Below, one piece after another: positions 34,232-42,591 of a stretch of DNA of 64,000 bases. Each line of letters begins with the position of its first letter. Position 1 is the stretch's first letter. Below the pieces are notes generated by a model. That model was not told the origin of the DNA. It worked only from the letters and a program-made list of their open reading frames with translations, and did not search any database. The position numbers and the translations under genes are program-made. This DNA comes from JAUIAI01 sp050633665. Lineage in GTDB: Bacteria > Pseudomonadota > Gammaproteobacteria > Burkholderiales > Burkholderiaceae_E. Where the stretch lies: contig JBOEGY010000006.1 in assembly GCA_050633665.1 (NCBI GenBank), positions 310,001 to 374,000 of the forward strand. Direction: 5' to 3'.

Positions 34232-34963
34232 ATGAGTAAAACTAAGCTGAAAGCAACCGCTGCAATCGCGGCCGGCCTGAATTTTCTGTGGATGTCGGCT
34301 GCCGCGGCGCAGAGTGGATCCTCACTGGACTGGAGCGACCGTAGCCGGATCACCGCCTATATTGATGAGCAGCGTCAGCTCGAGCGCGACCTGCTGGCGG
34401 TGGGCAAACGGGCCGGTTATCGCGCCTTTATTGCCAAGCGCGGGTTTGTCATTACCGCTGTCAATGAAGACTCAGCGCACAAGCTTGAGTTTGAAGTCGT
34501 CAAAGACGGCCGCAGCCATGAAGTCCTGCTGGGTTTCGAGCGCGAACAAGGTCCGGCTGACGCCATCGACGTGACCACCAATATCTGGCTGGCGGCCAAC
34601 ACCGCCCGAGCCATGAAAGAGCCGCGCTGGAAGCCCGGGCCGGTTGAATTCGATCAGACGCGCGCCGCAGAAGTAAGAGACAGTAACCATTTGGCCGAAT
34701 GGACTCAACGCCAGGAAAAGCTTGAGCAGGAATTGCCGGTCGGCAAAACCATGTCTGAGTATCAGCAGACGCTGACCGCGGCCGGCTACAGAATCACCGC
34801 CGCCAACGAATCTCTGCCTACCCATTCCGAATACGAGCTCGTGAAGGGCAAACAGACATTCGAGCTGCAGATCGAACGGGACATTACAACCGGTCGGGCA
34901 ATCAGCGTCACGATTGCCCCTAATTTGTGGCAGGCCAAGGAAACGATTCAGGCGCTTGAGTAA
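34232..34963 (+). CDS. Exported protein with an internal duplication, function unknown
   Basis: A 243-residue protein. MSKTKLKATAAIAAGLNFLW and SAAAAQ form a signal peptide, so it is periplasmic. The mature part has two similar ~85-residue modules: the first has IDEQRQLERDLLAVGKRAGY, KRGFVITAVNEDSAHKLEFE and TNIWLAANTARAMK; the second has QRQEKLEQELPVGK, AAGYRITAANESLPTHSEYE and PNLWQAKETIQALE. Each ends in a conserved N-x-W helix. The fold resembles small periplasmic alpha/beta (PepSY-like) modules, but I do not recognise the family. The ATG at 34232 is preferred over a start 24 codons upstream, because the signal peptide begins there. Confidence 0.6.
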   Translation: MSKTKLKATAAIAAGLNFLWMSAAAAQSGSSLDWSDRSRITAYIDEQRQLERDLLAVGKRAGYRAFIAKRGFVITAVNEDSAHKLEFEVVKDGRSHEVLLGFEREQGPADAIDVTTNIWLAANTARAMKEPRWKPGPVEFDQTRAAEVRDSNHLAEWTQRQEKLEQELPVGKTMSEYQQTLTAAGYRITAANESLPTHSEYELVKGKQTFELQIERDITTGRAISVTIAPNLWQAKETIQALE

Positions 34964-35035
34964 GCAGCCACCGCCGGATCGACCGCCGGTCTGATTTTCA
35001 TTCAGCACAAGGCTTAACAAGCCGATACCACTGGG

Positions 35036-36124
35036 GTGAAAACCCCTTCTCGCCAGCCCGAGTTTTGCCGAATTTTCGGCCACCATCGCTATGCCCGCGT
35101 TCTGCTTGGTATTGTGGTCTGCCTGTGGGTTGTGCCGCCTGTCACCTTGCGCGCCGAAGACTTCCGCCCGTCTATCAGCGACCCGGAAGTGCGCGCCAAT
35201 CTGGCCGAGAAACTGCAAAAAGCGCTGAGCCAGTCCCGGCAGGTCAAAAAAACCCGTCGGGGCAACTCTGATGACTTGCGAATTTCACCGCTGCCGCCCA
35301 AGCCAAAACCCCGGCCCAAGCCGAAACCGAAACCCAAGCCCAAGCCCAAACCGAAACCCGACCCGATCACGCTGGTGATCGAGCGGGCAGTGCAGCGGAC
35401 ATTTGACCAGGCCACCCGTGATCTGCCGCCACCGGTCGTCACGACCCGATGGGCTTATCACGGCGCGGGCGGGCCAAGTCACTGGGGGCAGTTGCGACCG
35501 GACTTTGCCAGTTGTTCTGCAGGACAGCGGCAATCGCCCATTGCCCTGGATGCGGCCATACCGATTTCCGGCTCTGCTCCCGAGATGAGTTATCGGCCAA
35601 GTCGGTTTGAGGTGTTGGATGACGGCCGCAGCGTCGTAGTCAAACTCGACCCGCGCAATCGTCTGACTTACGGACGCATGCCGCTTCGGTTGACGCAGAT
35701 ACGACTGCATCGCCCCGGTGAGCATTGGCTGGGGCCGGAGCCGCCGGACATGAGTGTTCATCTGATTCACGAGAACCAACACGGCCCGGCAATGATTGTG
35801 GCAATCAGTCTGGTGCGCAGCGACCAGAACAACCCGGCAGTGCAATCCATCATCGATGGCTTGCCGCTGGAACCGGGCGGACGGGTCAAAGCGCTGGGCA
35901 TGCTGGATGCAAACGATTTCCTGCCGCCAGCCGACAAGCGCGGCTATTACGTCTATGACGGATCACTGACCACGCCGCCATGCACCGAGGGCGTCCGCTG
36001 GATTGTGCTGACCGAGACTGTGCCAGTTGGCGCTCGCCAGCTCAAGACTTTCGAGCGGCTGTTTGATCACAACGCCCGGCCGTTGCAGGCGGTGGCCGGG
36101 CGGCGCATCAAGCGCACGATGTAA
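35036..36124 (+). CDS. Alpha-carbonic-anhydrase-like protein with an altered zinc site
   Basis: A 362-residue exported protein starting at GTG 35036. A signal peptide spans ~20-40 (VLLGIVVCLWVVPPVTLRAE), followed by a Lys-Pro tract (~88-110) and an alpha-carbonic-anhydrase domain (~135-355). Family motifs: WAYHGAGGPSHWGQL, QRQSPIAL, GEHW and DGSLTTPPCTEGVRWIV, with the usual disulfide cysteines (Cys160 and the TTPPC Cys). The canonical zinc-binding QFHFH is QIRLH, so His94 (human numbering) is Arg223. The ElH motif is SVH. It may be catalytically weak or a binding protein; no neighbouring gene clarifies its role. Confidence 0.8.
   Translation: MKTPSRQPEFCRIFGHHRYARVLLGIVVCLWVVPPVTLRAEDFRPSISDPEVRANLAEKLQKALSQSRQVKKTRRGNSDDLRISPLPPKPKPRPKPKPKPKPKPKPKPDPITLVIERAVQRTFDQATRDLPPPVVTTRWAYHGAGGPSHWGQLRPDFASCSAGQRQSPIALDAAIPISGSAPEMSYRPSRFEVLDDGRSVVVKLDPRNRLTYGRMPLRLTQIRLHRPGEHWLGPEPPDMSVHLIHENQHGPAMIVAISLVRSDQNNPAVQSIIDGLPLEPGGRVKALGMLDANDFLPPADKRGYYVYDGSLTTPPCTEGVRWIVLTETVPVGARQLKTFERLFDHNARPLQAVAGRRIKRTM
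35297..35362 (+). repeat. Lys-Pro repeat tract
   Basis: A run of alternating Lys-Pro codons (PKPKPKPKPKP, roughly residues 88-109) forms a stiff, positively charged linker between the signal-peptide region and the anhydrase domain. It may span or bind the peptidoglycan layer. Confidence 0.85.
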
Positions 36125-36222
36125 TGGCTCGACCGGGCCGGCACTCATGCACTCGGAAGCCAGTGGGCCTAATGGCGCGGCCAATCTTGGATGGCTTTCA
36201 GGGAAAGCGTCTGTTCCGGCTA

Positions 36223-36876
36223 TTACTTGGTCGGCTTTTCCAATGGCTTGTACGGCCCCCACGGCACAGCGTTGCGCCCGTAGGTAATTGCATCCCGGTT
36301 GGCATCGCGGGCAAGCGGCAGGTAGTTGGGCGAGGCGCGCGCGACCGCCGCGCCGATCAGCGCGGCAATCAGCGCGGAGCCTTTGCTTTGACCGGCCTGA
36401 GACTGGTTTTGCGGGGAGTGTTGTTTGGTGCGTTCTTCGCGCCAGATTTCAGTACCGTCTGCAGCGACCATCCGGTATTCAAGCTGGACAGTGACCGTGG
36501 TGTTCGTCACCACGTACTGGGCATCCCAGCGTTTGATGGTCAGGTACAGAATGGCGTCGGCACCGAACAGCCTGGCCAGCACTTCCGGCGGTTGTTGGTG
36601 TACTCGCGCGGCTTCATAGAAACCCTCTTGCTCCAACACCACTTTGACGGTGTTCACCGGAAACACATAATAGCCGCGCTCAGCCAGCTGGACCGGCAAT
36701 GTCGATAACAGGTAATTGCCGGCGTCGATCTCAAGCGATTCATTGACGACCGGCACAATCAGAATGGACCGTGGCGCCACCGAGCGAAAAGTATCGAGCG
36801 CAGGGTTGGGTTTGGGCTCCAGGGCGGCGCAGGCGCCAAGCAGGGAAAACAGGAGTAAGACCGCCAGCCGTTTCAT
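36223..36876 (-). CDS. DUF799 (GNA1162-type) lipoprotein
   Basis: A 217-residue lipoprotein with signal MKRLAVLLLFSLLGAC (Cys16 lipidated). The body has PRSILIVPVVNESLEIDAGN, LAERGYYVFPV, GADAILYLTIKRWDAQYVV and VQLEYRMVAADGTEIW, matching DUF799/GNA1162, a family found as a surface lipoprotein in Neisseria. It ends the CsgG-lipoprotein-DUF4810-DUF799 operon; the start overlaps the upstream stop by four bases. Confidence 0.85.
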   Translation of the reverse strand: MKRLAVLLLFSLLGACAALEPKPNPALDTFRSVAPRSILIVPVVNESLEIDAGNYLLSTLPVQLAERGYYVFPVNTVKVVLEQEGFYEAARVHQQPPEVLARLFGADAILYLTIKRWDAQYVVTNTTVTVQLEYRMVAADGTEIWREERTKQHSPQNQSQAGQSKGSALIAALIGAAVARASPNYLPLARDANRDAITYGRNAVPWGPYKPLEKPTK

Positions 36877-37280
36877 TCGGTCTTTCCCTTGTTTTGTGTT
36901 GACGGTTTGTTCATACGCTTCAGGTTGGTGATCATTGCGGTCATCAGGGCTTCGCTTTCCGGCCAGGCGGCCTGCTCGAGCTCGTAGTATCGAATCGCTG
37001 ACTTCGCATCGCCGGCCTCCAGATACAAAGTGCCCAGTTCAGCATACAAACCGGGCGCCACCTTGAGATTGCTTTTTTCCATCAGCGCGATGTGATTGGT
37101 TAGATTAACCCGCATCGCTTCGGACTGGCCGGGGTCTTTGTACTTTTGATAGAGGGTTTGTTCGTACTGCCCCCATTCATACAAGCCGGTGGCACAGCCG
37201 GAGACCAGTAAAAGCAGACCCAGAGCCACCGGGCCGCTCATTGATCTGTGGCACGAGCCTCGCACTGAAAACATCTTCAT
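36873..37280 (-). CDS. DUF4810 lipoprotein
   Basis: A 135-residue lipoprotein with lipobox LLVSGC after a hydrophobic stretch. The mature part has GLYEWGQYEQTLYQKYKDPG, PGLYAELGTLYLEAGDAKSA and IRYYELEQAAWPESE, a tetratricopeptide-like helix-turn-helix seen in DUF4810. The conserved neighbourhood with DUF799 and CsgG supports the call. It lies three bases after the small lipoprotein gene and overlaps the DUF799 start. Confidence 0.85.
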   Translation of the reverse strand: MKMFSVRGSCHRSMSGPVALGLLLLVSGCATGLYEWGQYEQTLYQKYKDPGQSEAMRVNLTNHIALMEKSNLKVAPGLYAELGTLYLEAGDAKSAIRYYELEQAAWPESEALMTAMITNLKRMNKPSTQNKGKTE

Positions 37281-37283
37281 GAA

Positions 37284-37625
37284 TCAGTCAACCCGGAAGC
37301 TGCGGTTAACCCCGTCGCCCAGGTAAACCCGTTCGTCGAGCAACACCGCATCGCCGCGAACCACTTTAACCTGATGAGTGCCGGGCAGGACCCGCAATAC
37401 ACCGTGGCCGGTCAGGAAGTCGCCCACCAGGCCCATCGTCTGGCCATCCACGATTACCGAAGCATCACCCGACTGGCTGGCGTTAAAAGAGATACCCGGG
37501 CGCAGATCAGAAACGCTTGCGCTGCTGGTCGGTGGCTGAATACAGGCCACCGGTAACGTGGCCAGTGCCGCAATGACAAGCAGACGGGTGGCGAGTTTCG
37601 ACGGGTGGTTTTGAGTTGGGTTCAT
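37284..37625 (-). CDS. Small lipoprotein of the CsgG/DUF4810/DUF799 operon
   Basis: A 113-residue protein with a signal peptide ending VAC (hydrophobic TRLLVIAALATLPVACIQPP; Cys28 likely lipidated). The mature part has ISFNASQSGDASVIVDGQ, VLRVLPGTHQVKVVRGDAV and DGVNRSFRVD, a small beta-rich domain resembling PEGA-like carbohydrate-binding or structural modules. I do not recognise a named family. The start shares one base with the csgG-like stop (TGATG), so translation is coupled. Confidence 0.65.
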   Translation of the reverse strand: MNPTQNHPSKLATRLLVIAALATLPVACIQPPTSSASVSDLRPGISFNASQSGDASVIVDGQTMGLVGDFLTGHGVLRVLPGTHQVKVVRGDAVLLDERVYLGDGVNRSFRVD

Positions 37626-38668
37626 CAGACGCCTCCTGTTGCGCGTACGACCAGGGATTCAGGTTTTTGACCGGCAATCGAGCCCGAGATCACACTGCCG
37701 ACCGAGCCCTGGTTGGCATCGGTATCGCCAAACAGCGCGTCAATTTTCAAGCGGGCAATCTCCTTGCCGGGCAACTGCACGGTGAACCCGGTCTGGCGGG
37801 ATTTCACTTTCTTGCCGGCGGTTTGCACCGAGAACACCATGCCCGGTTTAATGCCCTGGGCTTTGCCGCCCGATACATAAATCTGCTCGCCTTCAACTGA
37901 CAGGATCGAGGTCTCCCAGGGGCGGTCTTTCAGCCCGTTGGCCAACCCGTTGACGCCTTCCGAGACAGCTTGCCGGATTGCGGCGTCGTTGAGGGTGCCG
38001 TCATAGCCGGCGCGGGAACCAAACCCGAACGTAGAGCCGGCCTCAATAGAGGCCTCACCGGCGCCCGACGTCGTGTGAAAGACCAGACCGGTTTTGGCAT
38101 CAACCAGTCGTAAATCAACTTTGGCAAATGCCACCTGCTTTTTGGTGGAAGAGATAAACCCCGACTTGCCCACCGTTTTGCGGCCAAACTCGGTCAGCGA
38201 CCCGATCACCAGCGCATCGACCCCGACCAGATCCAACTCCTGACCGGTGAGCTTGCTTTCCGACTGCAATTTGGCAATGTCCGGTCGTTCAAAGACCAGG
38301 TACGCCCCAGATTCGCTTAGCGCTTTGCTCAGCAGATCGGTGACTTGTTTGCCTAGCGGGTCACCGCCATCGGTGCGCAACAAAGACTGACCGTAGCGGG
38401 TTTCGTTGGTAATTCGGCCCAGCGCAATCTTGCGCTTGAGCACGGGTTTTGCCGGCGCCGCATTGACCACCGCTTGTTGGGCGGCGCGTTGCGCGTTGGC
38501 GGTTTGCGGGGCTTCCATGTTGGTTGGCGGCCCGGGCTTGTGCGCGCAGCCAGCGGCGATCACGGCGGCGCCGATGGCCAGCGCTGCGGGCAGGCGCTGC
38601 CTGGTTAAGCGGGGAAACAGGCGGGGAAATAAGCGGTAAGCAACAGGGGGCATGGTCAACTCCGTCAT
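37625..38668 (-). CDS. CsgG/HfaB-family outer membrane lipoprotein
   Basis: A 347-residue lipoprotein; hydrophobic signal AALAIGAAVIAAGC, with Cys41 lipidated in this reading (a start at the second ATG, 38653, is also plausible). The body matches CsgG/HfaB: KIALGRITNETRYGQ, VTDLLSKALSESGAYLVFERPDI-type helix, GVDALVIGSLTEFGR and VDLRLVDAKTGLVFHTTSGAGEA. Members form outer membrane export channels or act as structural partners. No curli genes are present; the linked lipoproteins suggest an envelope complex. Confidence 0.85.
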   Translation of the reverse strand: MTELTMPPVAYRLFPRLFPRLTRQRLPAALAIGAAVIAAGCAHKPGPPTNMEAPQTANAQRAAQQAVVNAAPAKPVLKRKIALGRITNETRYGQSLLRTDGGDPLGKQVTDLLSKALSESGAYLVFERPDIAKLQSESKLTGQELDLVGVDALVIGSLTEFGRKTVGKSGFISSTKKQVAFAKVDLRLVDAKTGLVFHTTSGAGEASIEAGSTFGFGSRAGYDGTLNDAAIRQAVSEGVNGLANGLKDRPWETSILSVEGEQIYVSGGKAQGIKPGMVFSVQTAGKKVKSRQTGFTVQLPGKEIARLKIDALFGDTDANQGSVGSVISGSIAGQKPESLVVRATGGV

Positions 38669-38727
38669 GGTCAGCAGAATTGTTGCAGATTAAGAAGAAC
38701 GCTGCCTGACCCAAACGGATGACTTTG

Positions 38728-39825
38728 TTACGAACGGCAATCGCCTAAAGAGTGGACAATCAAATCAGCGGCATTGCCGTCGCCATAGGGCTGCACCGGC
38801 TGCCCCGTGCGGCCAAGCTGCGCCAGCGCGGCGCTGACTACCGCCTCGCTGCCATTGCTCAACGGGCTGAGCCGGTTCCAGCCGCTGTCAACCAGTTCCA
38901 CCCATTCGGTTTCGGGGCGTAGCGTCAGGCACGGCACCTGATGGAAAAACGCTTCCTTTTGTACCCCGCCCGAGTCGGTCAGGATTAACGCGGCGGCTTG
39001 TTCAAGCCGGACCATGTCCAGGTAGCCCACCGGCTCGGTAATGATCAGCGGCGCGGTGGCGTCTGGCGGCAGCGCGATGCCCGCTGCCAGTGCCAGAGCG
39101 CGGGTTCGGGGGTGTAAGGGCAAGACCACCGGCAATTGCGCTGACAAGGCGTTCAGCGTGTCGAACAAAGTGCGCAACAGTTCCGGCGAGTCGGTGTTTT
39201 CGGCCCGGTGGGCGGTGCACAGGATAAAACCACCTGGTTCGAGCGCGAGCGAGCTCAGAATCTGGCTGCGTTCACTGGCCAGTTGCCCGTAGCGGCGGGC
39301 ACAGTCAAACATCACATCGCCGGTGTTGATCACCTTATCACCGGTGATGCCCTCGGCGGTCAGATTGGTGATCGCCGCTTGCGTGGGCACAAACAAGCGG
39401 TCGCTGAGATGGTCGGTCATGACCCGGTTGACCTCTTCGGGCATGCGCCGGTTAAACGAGCGCAGGCCGGCCTCAACATGCGCAACCGGCACATGGAGCT
39501 TGGCGGCGGCCAGCGCGCCGGCCAGCGTGGAATTGGTATCGCCGTACACCAGCACCCAGTCAGGTGCTTCGCGCTCAATCAGTTGCTCGAGCGCCTCCAG
39601 CATGCGCCCGGTCATGGCGCCGTGGGGCAGGGAGTGAATGTCCAGTGTGTGATCGGGGCGCGGAATGCCCAGCTCATCAAAAAAGACGGCGGACATATTG
39701 GCGTCGAAGTGCTGGCCGGTATGTACCAGCACTTCCTGGTGGCCAGCCTGGCGGGCAAACGCGGCGCTGACGACCGAGGCTTTCACAAATTGGGGGCGGG
39801 CCCCCAGGACGGTCAGCGTCTTCAA
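38728..39825 (-). CDS. wecB: UDP-N-acetylglucosamine 2-epimerase (non-hydrolysing)
   Basis: A 365-residue enzyme converting UDP-GlcNAc to UDP-ManNAc, or a related 2-epimerisation such as WbpI's. Signatures: VLGARPQFVKAS, HTGQHFD, DWVLVYGDTNSTLAGALAA, AHVEAGLRSFNRRMPEEVNR and ILTDSGGVQKEAFF. WecB and WbpI cannot be told apart by eye; WbpB- and WbpD-like genes at the right edge make the WbpI reaction a reasonable alternative. It lies downstream of the sugar-1-P transferase gene and is probably co-transcribed with it. Confidence 0.9.
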   Translation of the reverse strand: MKTLTVLGARPQFVKASVVSAAFARQAGHQEVLVHTGQHFDANMSAVFFDELGIPRPDHTLDIHSLPHGAMTGRMLEALEQLIEREAPDWVLVYGDTNSTLAGALAAAKLHVPVAHVEAGLRSFNRRMPEEVNRVMTDHLSDRLFVPTQAAITNLTAEGITGDKVINTGDVMFDCARRYGQLASERSQILSSLALEPGGFILCTAHRAENTDSPELLRTLFDTLNALSAQLPVVLPLHPRTRALALAAGIALPPDATAPLIITEPVGYLDMVRLEQAAALILTDSGGVQKEAFFHQVPCLTLRPETEWVELVDSGWNRLSPLSNGSEAVVSAALAQLGRTGQPVQPYGDGNAADLIVHSLGDCRS

Positions 39826-39831
39826 ATGGGG

Positions 39832-41223
39832 TCAGTACGCCTGAGGGTCGCCTTTCAGGATCAGTTTGACCGTGCGCCAGATAATGACGAGATCCATGCG
39901 CAAAGACCAGGTGCGCAGGTATTCCAGATCAAACTCAACCCGGCGCTCCATATCCTTGAGTTCGGGGGTTTCGCCGCGGGCGCCGTTAACCTGGGCCCAG
40001 CCGGTAATGCCGGGCTTGACCTTGTGGCGAACCATATAGCCCTTGATGACCTTACGGAAGGTCTCGTTATGCGAGACTGCATGCGGACGCGGGCCCACCA
40101 CACTCATCCGGCCCTCAAGCACATTAAAGAACTGCGGTAATTCGTCCAGCGAGGTGCGGCGCAGGAACGCACCCACCTTGGTGATGCGCGGGTCGGCCTT
40201 GGTGGCCTGGGTGACTTGCTCGCCGTTCTCGACAACCGTCATGGAGCGGAACTTCCAGACATTGATCTCGCGTCCGTCCAGGCCGTACCGCTTCTGGCGG
40301 AAAATGATCGGGCCGGGCGACGATAGTTTGACTGCAAGCGCCACCGCCAGCATCAGCGGCGAGGTCAGCACAATGGCCACCAGCGAGATGCAGATGTCAC
40401 TGAGCCGCTTGGTAACGCCGGTCACCCCTTCAAACGGGGTATCGCAGACAGCCACGACCGGCACGCCGCCAACCGCGTCCAGGCGGGCCTGGATCAGGTC
40501 AACCATGAAGATGTCCGGGACGAAGTAAATAGAGGCTGTCGTGTCGCGCAGGCTGTCCAGCAGGCGCAGGATGCGCGGCTGGCCGGCCATCGGCAGGGCA
40601 ATGTATATGCTGCTGACGCCGTTGGCCTTTACAAACGGGGCGGCATCCTGAACCCGGCCGGCAATCGGCGCTTCGCTGACATCGCCCAGGCGGTTTTCAT
40701 TGCGGTCATCAAAAAAGGCCAGCACGCGCTTGTTACTGAACGGGTCGTTGTTGAAGGTGCCGGCAATCTGGCGGCTCGCCTCATTGGCGCCGATCACAAT
40801 GGTGCGTTCCTTGCGGCTGAGCGCCAGCACCCGGGGTACCAGAGACGGGGCCAGAAAGTGCACCCCAAACTGCACCAGCGGCACGCCAAGAATCCAGAAC
40901 AACATGACGTTGCTATCAAACGCATCGGCCATCCCGGTGACATAGCCCAGGCCGAGTAACAGCGCTGCCACCACCGCCCAGTTACCAGCCAGCGCACGCA
41001 ACAGGTTGAGCTGCCGATGGCGAAATTCGATCGTGCCGGGATAACAAAGAGAGAAAGCGAGCAGCGCGAGAATCACCTCTGCGCCGCGAATTGGTTGCCC
41101 ATGCAGCAAAGTTGCTGCGATCAACGTCACAACGACCAACAATGGGTCGGTAGCAAATTTAATCACATCGACGACTTGCCGCGCGCCGAACTGAACGTTA
41201 TGCGCCACTCTTGGTATATCCAT
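39832..41223 (-). CDS. Polyprenyl-phosphate sugar-1-phosphate transferase (WcaJ/WbaP-type)
   Basis: A 463-residue membrane enzyme that starts polysaccharide assembly by loading a sugar-1-phosphate onto undecaprenyl phosphate. The N-terminal half has four membrane helices, followed by a CoA-binding-like domain (ERTIVIGANEASRQIAG). The C-terminal catalytic domain has PLMLAVALAVKLSSPGPIIF, RQKRYGLDG, WKFRSM, RRTSLDELPQFFNVL and VGPRPHAVSHNE. It starts at ATG 41223 behind a strong AGGAGG. The exact sugar (glucose versus galactose or GlcNAc) is not decided. Confidence 0.9.
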   Translation of the reverse strand: MDIPRVAHNVQFGARQVVDVIKFATDPLLVVVTLIAATLLHGQPIRGAEVILALLAFSLCYPGTIEFRHRQLNLLRALAGNWAVVAALLLGLGYVTGMADAFDSNVMLFWILGVPLVQFGVHFLAPSLVPRVLALSRKERTIVIGANEASRQIAGTFNNDPFSNKRVLAFFDDRNENRLGDVSEAPIAGRVQDAAPFVKANGVSSIYIALPMAGQPRILRLLDSLRDTTASIYFVPDIFMVDLIQARLDAVGGVPVVAVCDTPFEGVTGVTKRLSDICISLVAIVLTSPLMLAVALAVKLSSPGPIIFRQKRYGLDGREINVWKFRSMTVVENGEQVTQATKADPRITKVGAFLRRTSLDELPQFFNVLEGRMSVVGPRPHAVSHNETFRKVIKGYMVRHKVKPGITGWAQVNGARGETPELKDMERRVEFDLEYLRTWSLRMDLVIIWRTVKLILKGDPQAY

Positions 41224-41521
41224 TATTTAGCGCGGTCCTCCTGACCGATAGGTAAAGTATGCGCGAATCGTTTTCTGCTGGCAGCATCGAAGGGTCAAAA
41301 ATGAGGAAATATTTGGCAACTTGGTGTACTGAGTTGCCTTCCTGCCACGATAAGTGCAACCAGAGTTGCCTCCGGTTCATATAACTGGCAGTAAAAAAGA
41401 TCGACAAGAACAAAACCTTGGGCCTGCCCGCCAAGCCGTATTATTCACTCTGTTCAGTCCCGCCAGACCTGATGTCTGCCCTATACCCCTTGAAATGTGG
41501 TGTTTTGAAACGCCAGCGCCA
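41224..41521. other. Intergenic region between the sugar transferase and argB
   Basis: A 298-base divergent region with no supported gene. It holds the AGGAGG ribosome binding site of the sugar transferase at its left end and presumably promoters in both directions. The argB frame stays open upstream, but that part has no family similarity. Confidence 0.5.
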
Positions 41522-42442
41522 ATGCCCAATAAAGCTGATAAGAAACCTGTTGACAACCTGATCAATGCCGTCACGGCTGCCGAGAAAGCAGCCACCCTGG
41601 CCGAAGCCTTACCTTACATCCGGCGCTTTCACGGCAAATTGATCGTTGTTAAGTACGGCGGCAATGCCATGATGGACGACCACCTGAAACGCAGCTTTGC
41701 GCATGATGTTGTGTTGCTCAAACTGGTCGGGCTGAACCCGGTCGTCGTCCATGGTGGTGGACCACAAATTGAGAAGCTGCTGAGCCGTGTCGGCAAAAAG
41801 GGTGAGTTCGTCCAGGGCATGCGCGTGACCGACGCCGAAACCATGGACATCGTTGAAATGGTGCTCGCCGGCCAGGTGAACAAGGAAATCGTCGAAAACA
41901 TCAATCAGGCCGGTGGCCGGGCGGTTGGCCTGACCGGTCAGGACGGCAACCTAATCAGCGCCGGCAAACTCACCATTCGAAATCGTGAAAACCCTGACGA
42001 AATGATCGACATCGGCCAGGTTGGTCAGATCAAGTCGATCGACCCGTCGGTTATTTACACTTTGACGCAAAACGGGTTCATTCCGGTCATCGCGCCGATC
42101 GGCTCGGGGGAGAGCGGCGAGACCTACAACATCAATGCCGATGTCGTCGCCGGCAAGATAGCCGAGATTCTAAAGGCCGAGAAACTCGTGTTGCTGACCA
42201 ATACCCCCGGCGTCCTGGACAAGTCCGGCGAACTGATAACCGGGCTGACCTCGCGGGAGATTGACGAATTGTTCGACGACGGCACGATCTCCGGCGGCAT
42301 GTTGCCCAAGATCGAGTCGGCGCTGGATGCGGCCAAAGGTGGCGTGGCCGCCGTGCACATTATTGATGGGCGGGTCGATCACAGTTTGTTGCTGGAGATC
42401 ATGACCGAGGAAGGGGTTGGGACGATGATTCGGAGTCATTAA
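41522..42442 (+). CDS. argB: ArgB, N-acetylglutamate kinase
   Basis: A 306-residue kinase of the second step of arginine biosynthesis. The ATG at 41522 gives MPNKADKKPVDNLINAVTAA; the frame extends 56 codons upstream without conservation. VVKYGGNAMMDD, VVVHGGGPQIEKLL, GQVNKEIVENI, DVVAGKIAEILKAEKLVLLTNT and ISGGMLPKIESALDA are standard. In related genomes argB lies beside a pyrimidine 5'-nucleotidase and slmA; here 16 kb of polysaccharide genes separates them. Confidence 0.96.
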   Translation: MPNKADKKPVDNLINAVTAAEKAATLAEALPYIRRFHGKLIVVKYGGNAMMDDHLKRSFAHDVVLLKLVGLNPVVVHGGGPQIEKLLSRVGKKGEFVQGMRVTDAETMDIVEMVLAGQVNKEIVENINQAGGRAVGLTGQDGNLISAGKLTIRNRENPDEMIDIGQVGQIKSIDPSVIYTLTQNGFIPVIAPIGSGESGETYNINADVVAGKIAEILKAEKLVLLTNTPGVLDKSGELITGLTSREIDELFDDGTISGGMLPKIESALDAAKGGVAAVHIIDGRVDHSLLLEIMTEEGVGTMIRSH

Positions 42443-42591
42443 GTCAGGCAACGCTGCACGAGACCCTGCCGACCAGTACGCATACCGTGACCGCCCAACC
42501 GGCAAACTCAACCAGCCAACCGACTAAAGCGTCAATAAGCAACAGAAGTAAGCAATAGTTCACATCCCTGGCTGAAATTTGTGATGGACCT

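Noticed and set aside
37625..38668. Curli secretion system
   Set aside because: Only a CsgG-like protein is present; no CsgA, B, D, E or F genes lie near it.
39208..40140. 310-residue plus-strand open frame
   Set aside because: It lies antisense to the UDP-GlcNAc epimerase and sugar transferase genes and has no recognisable protein features.
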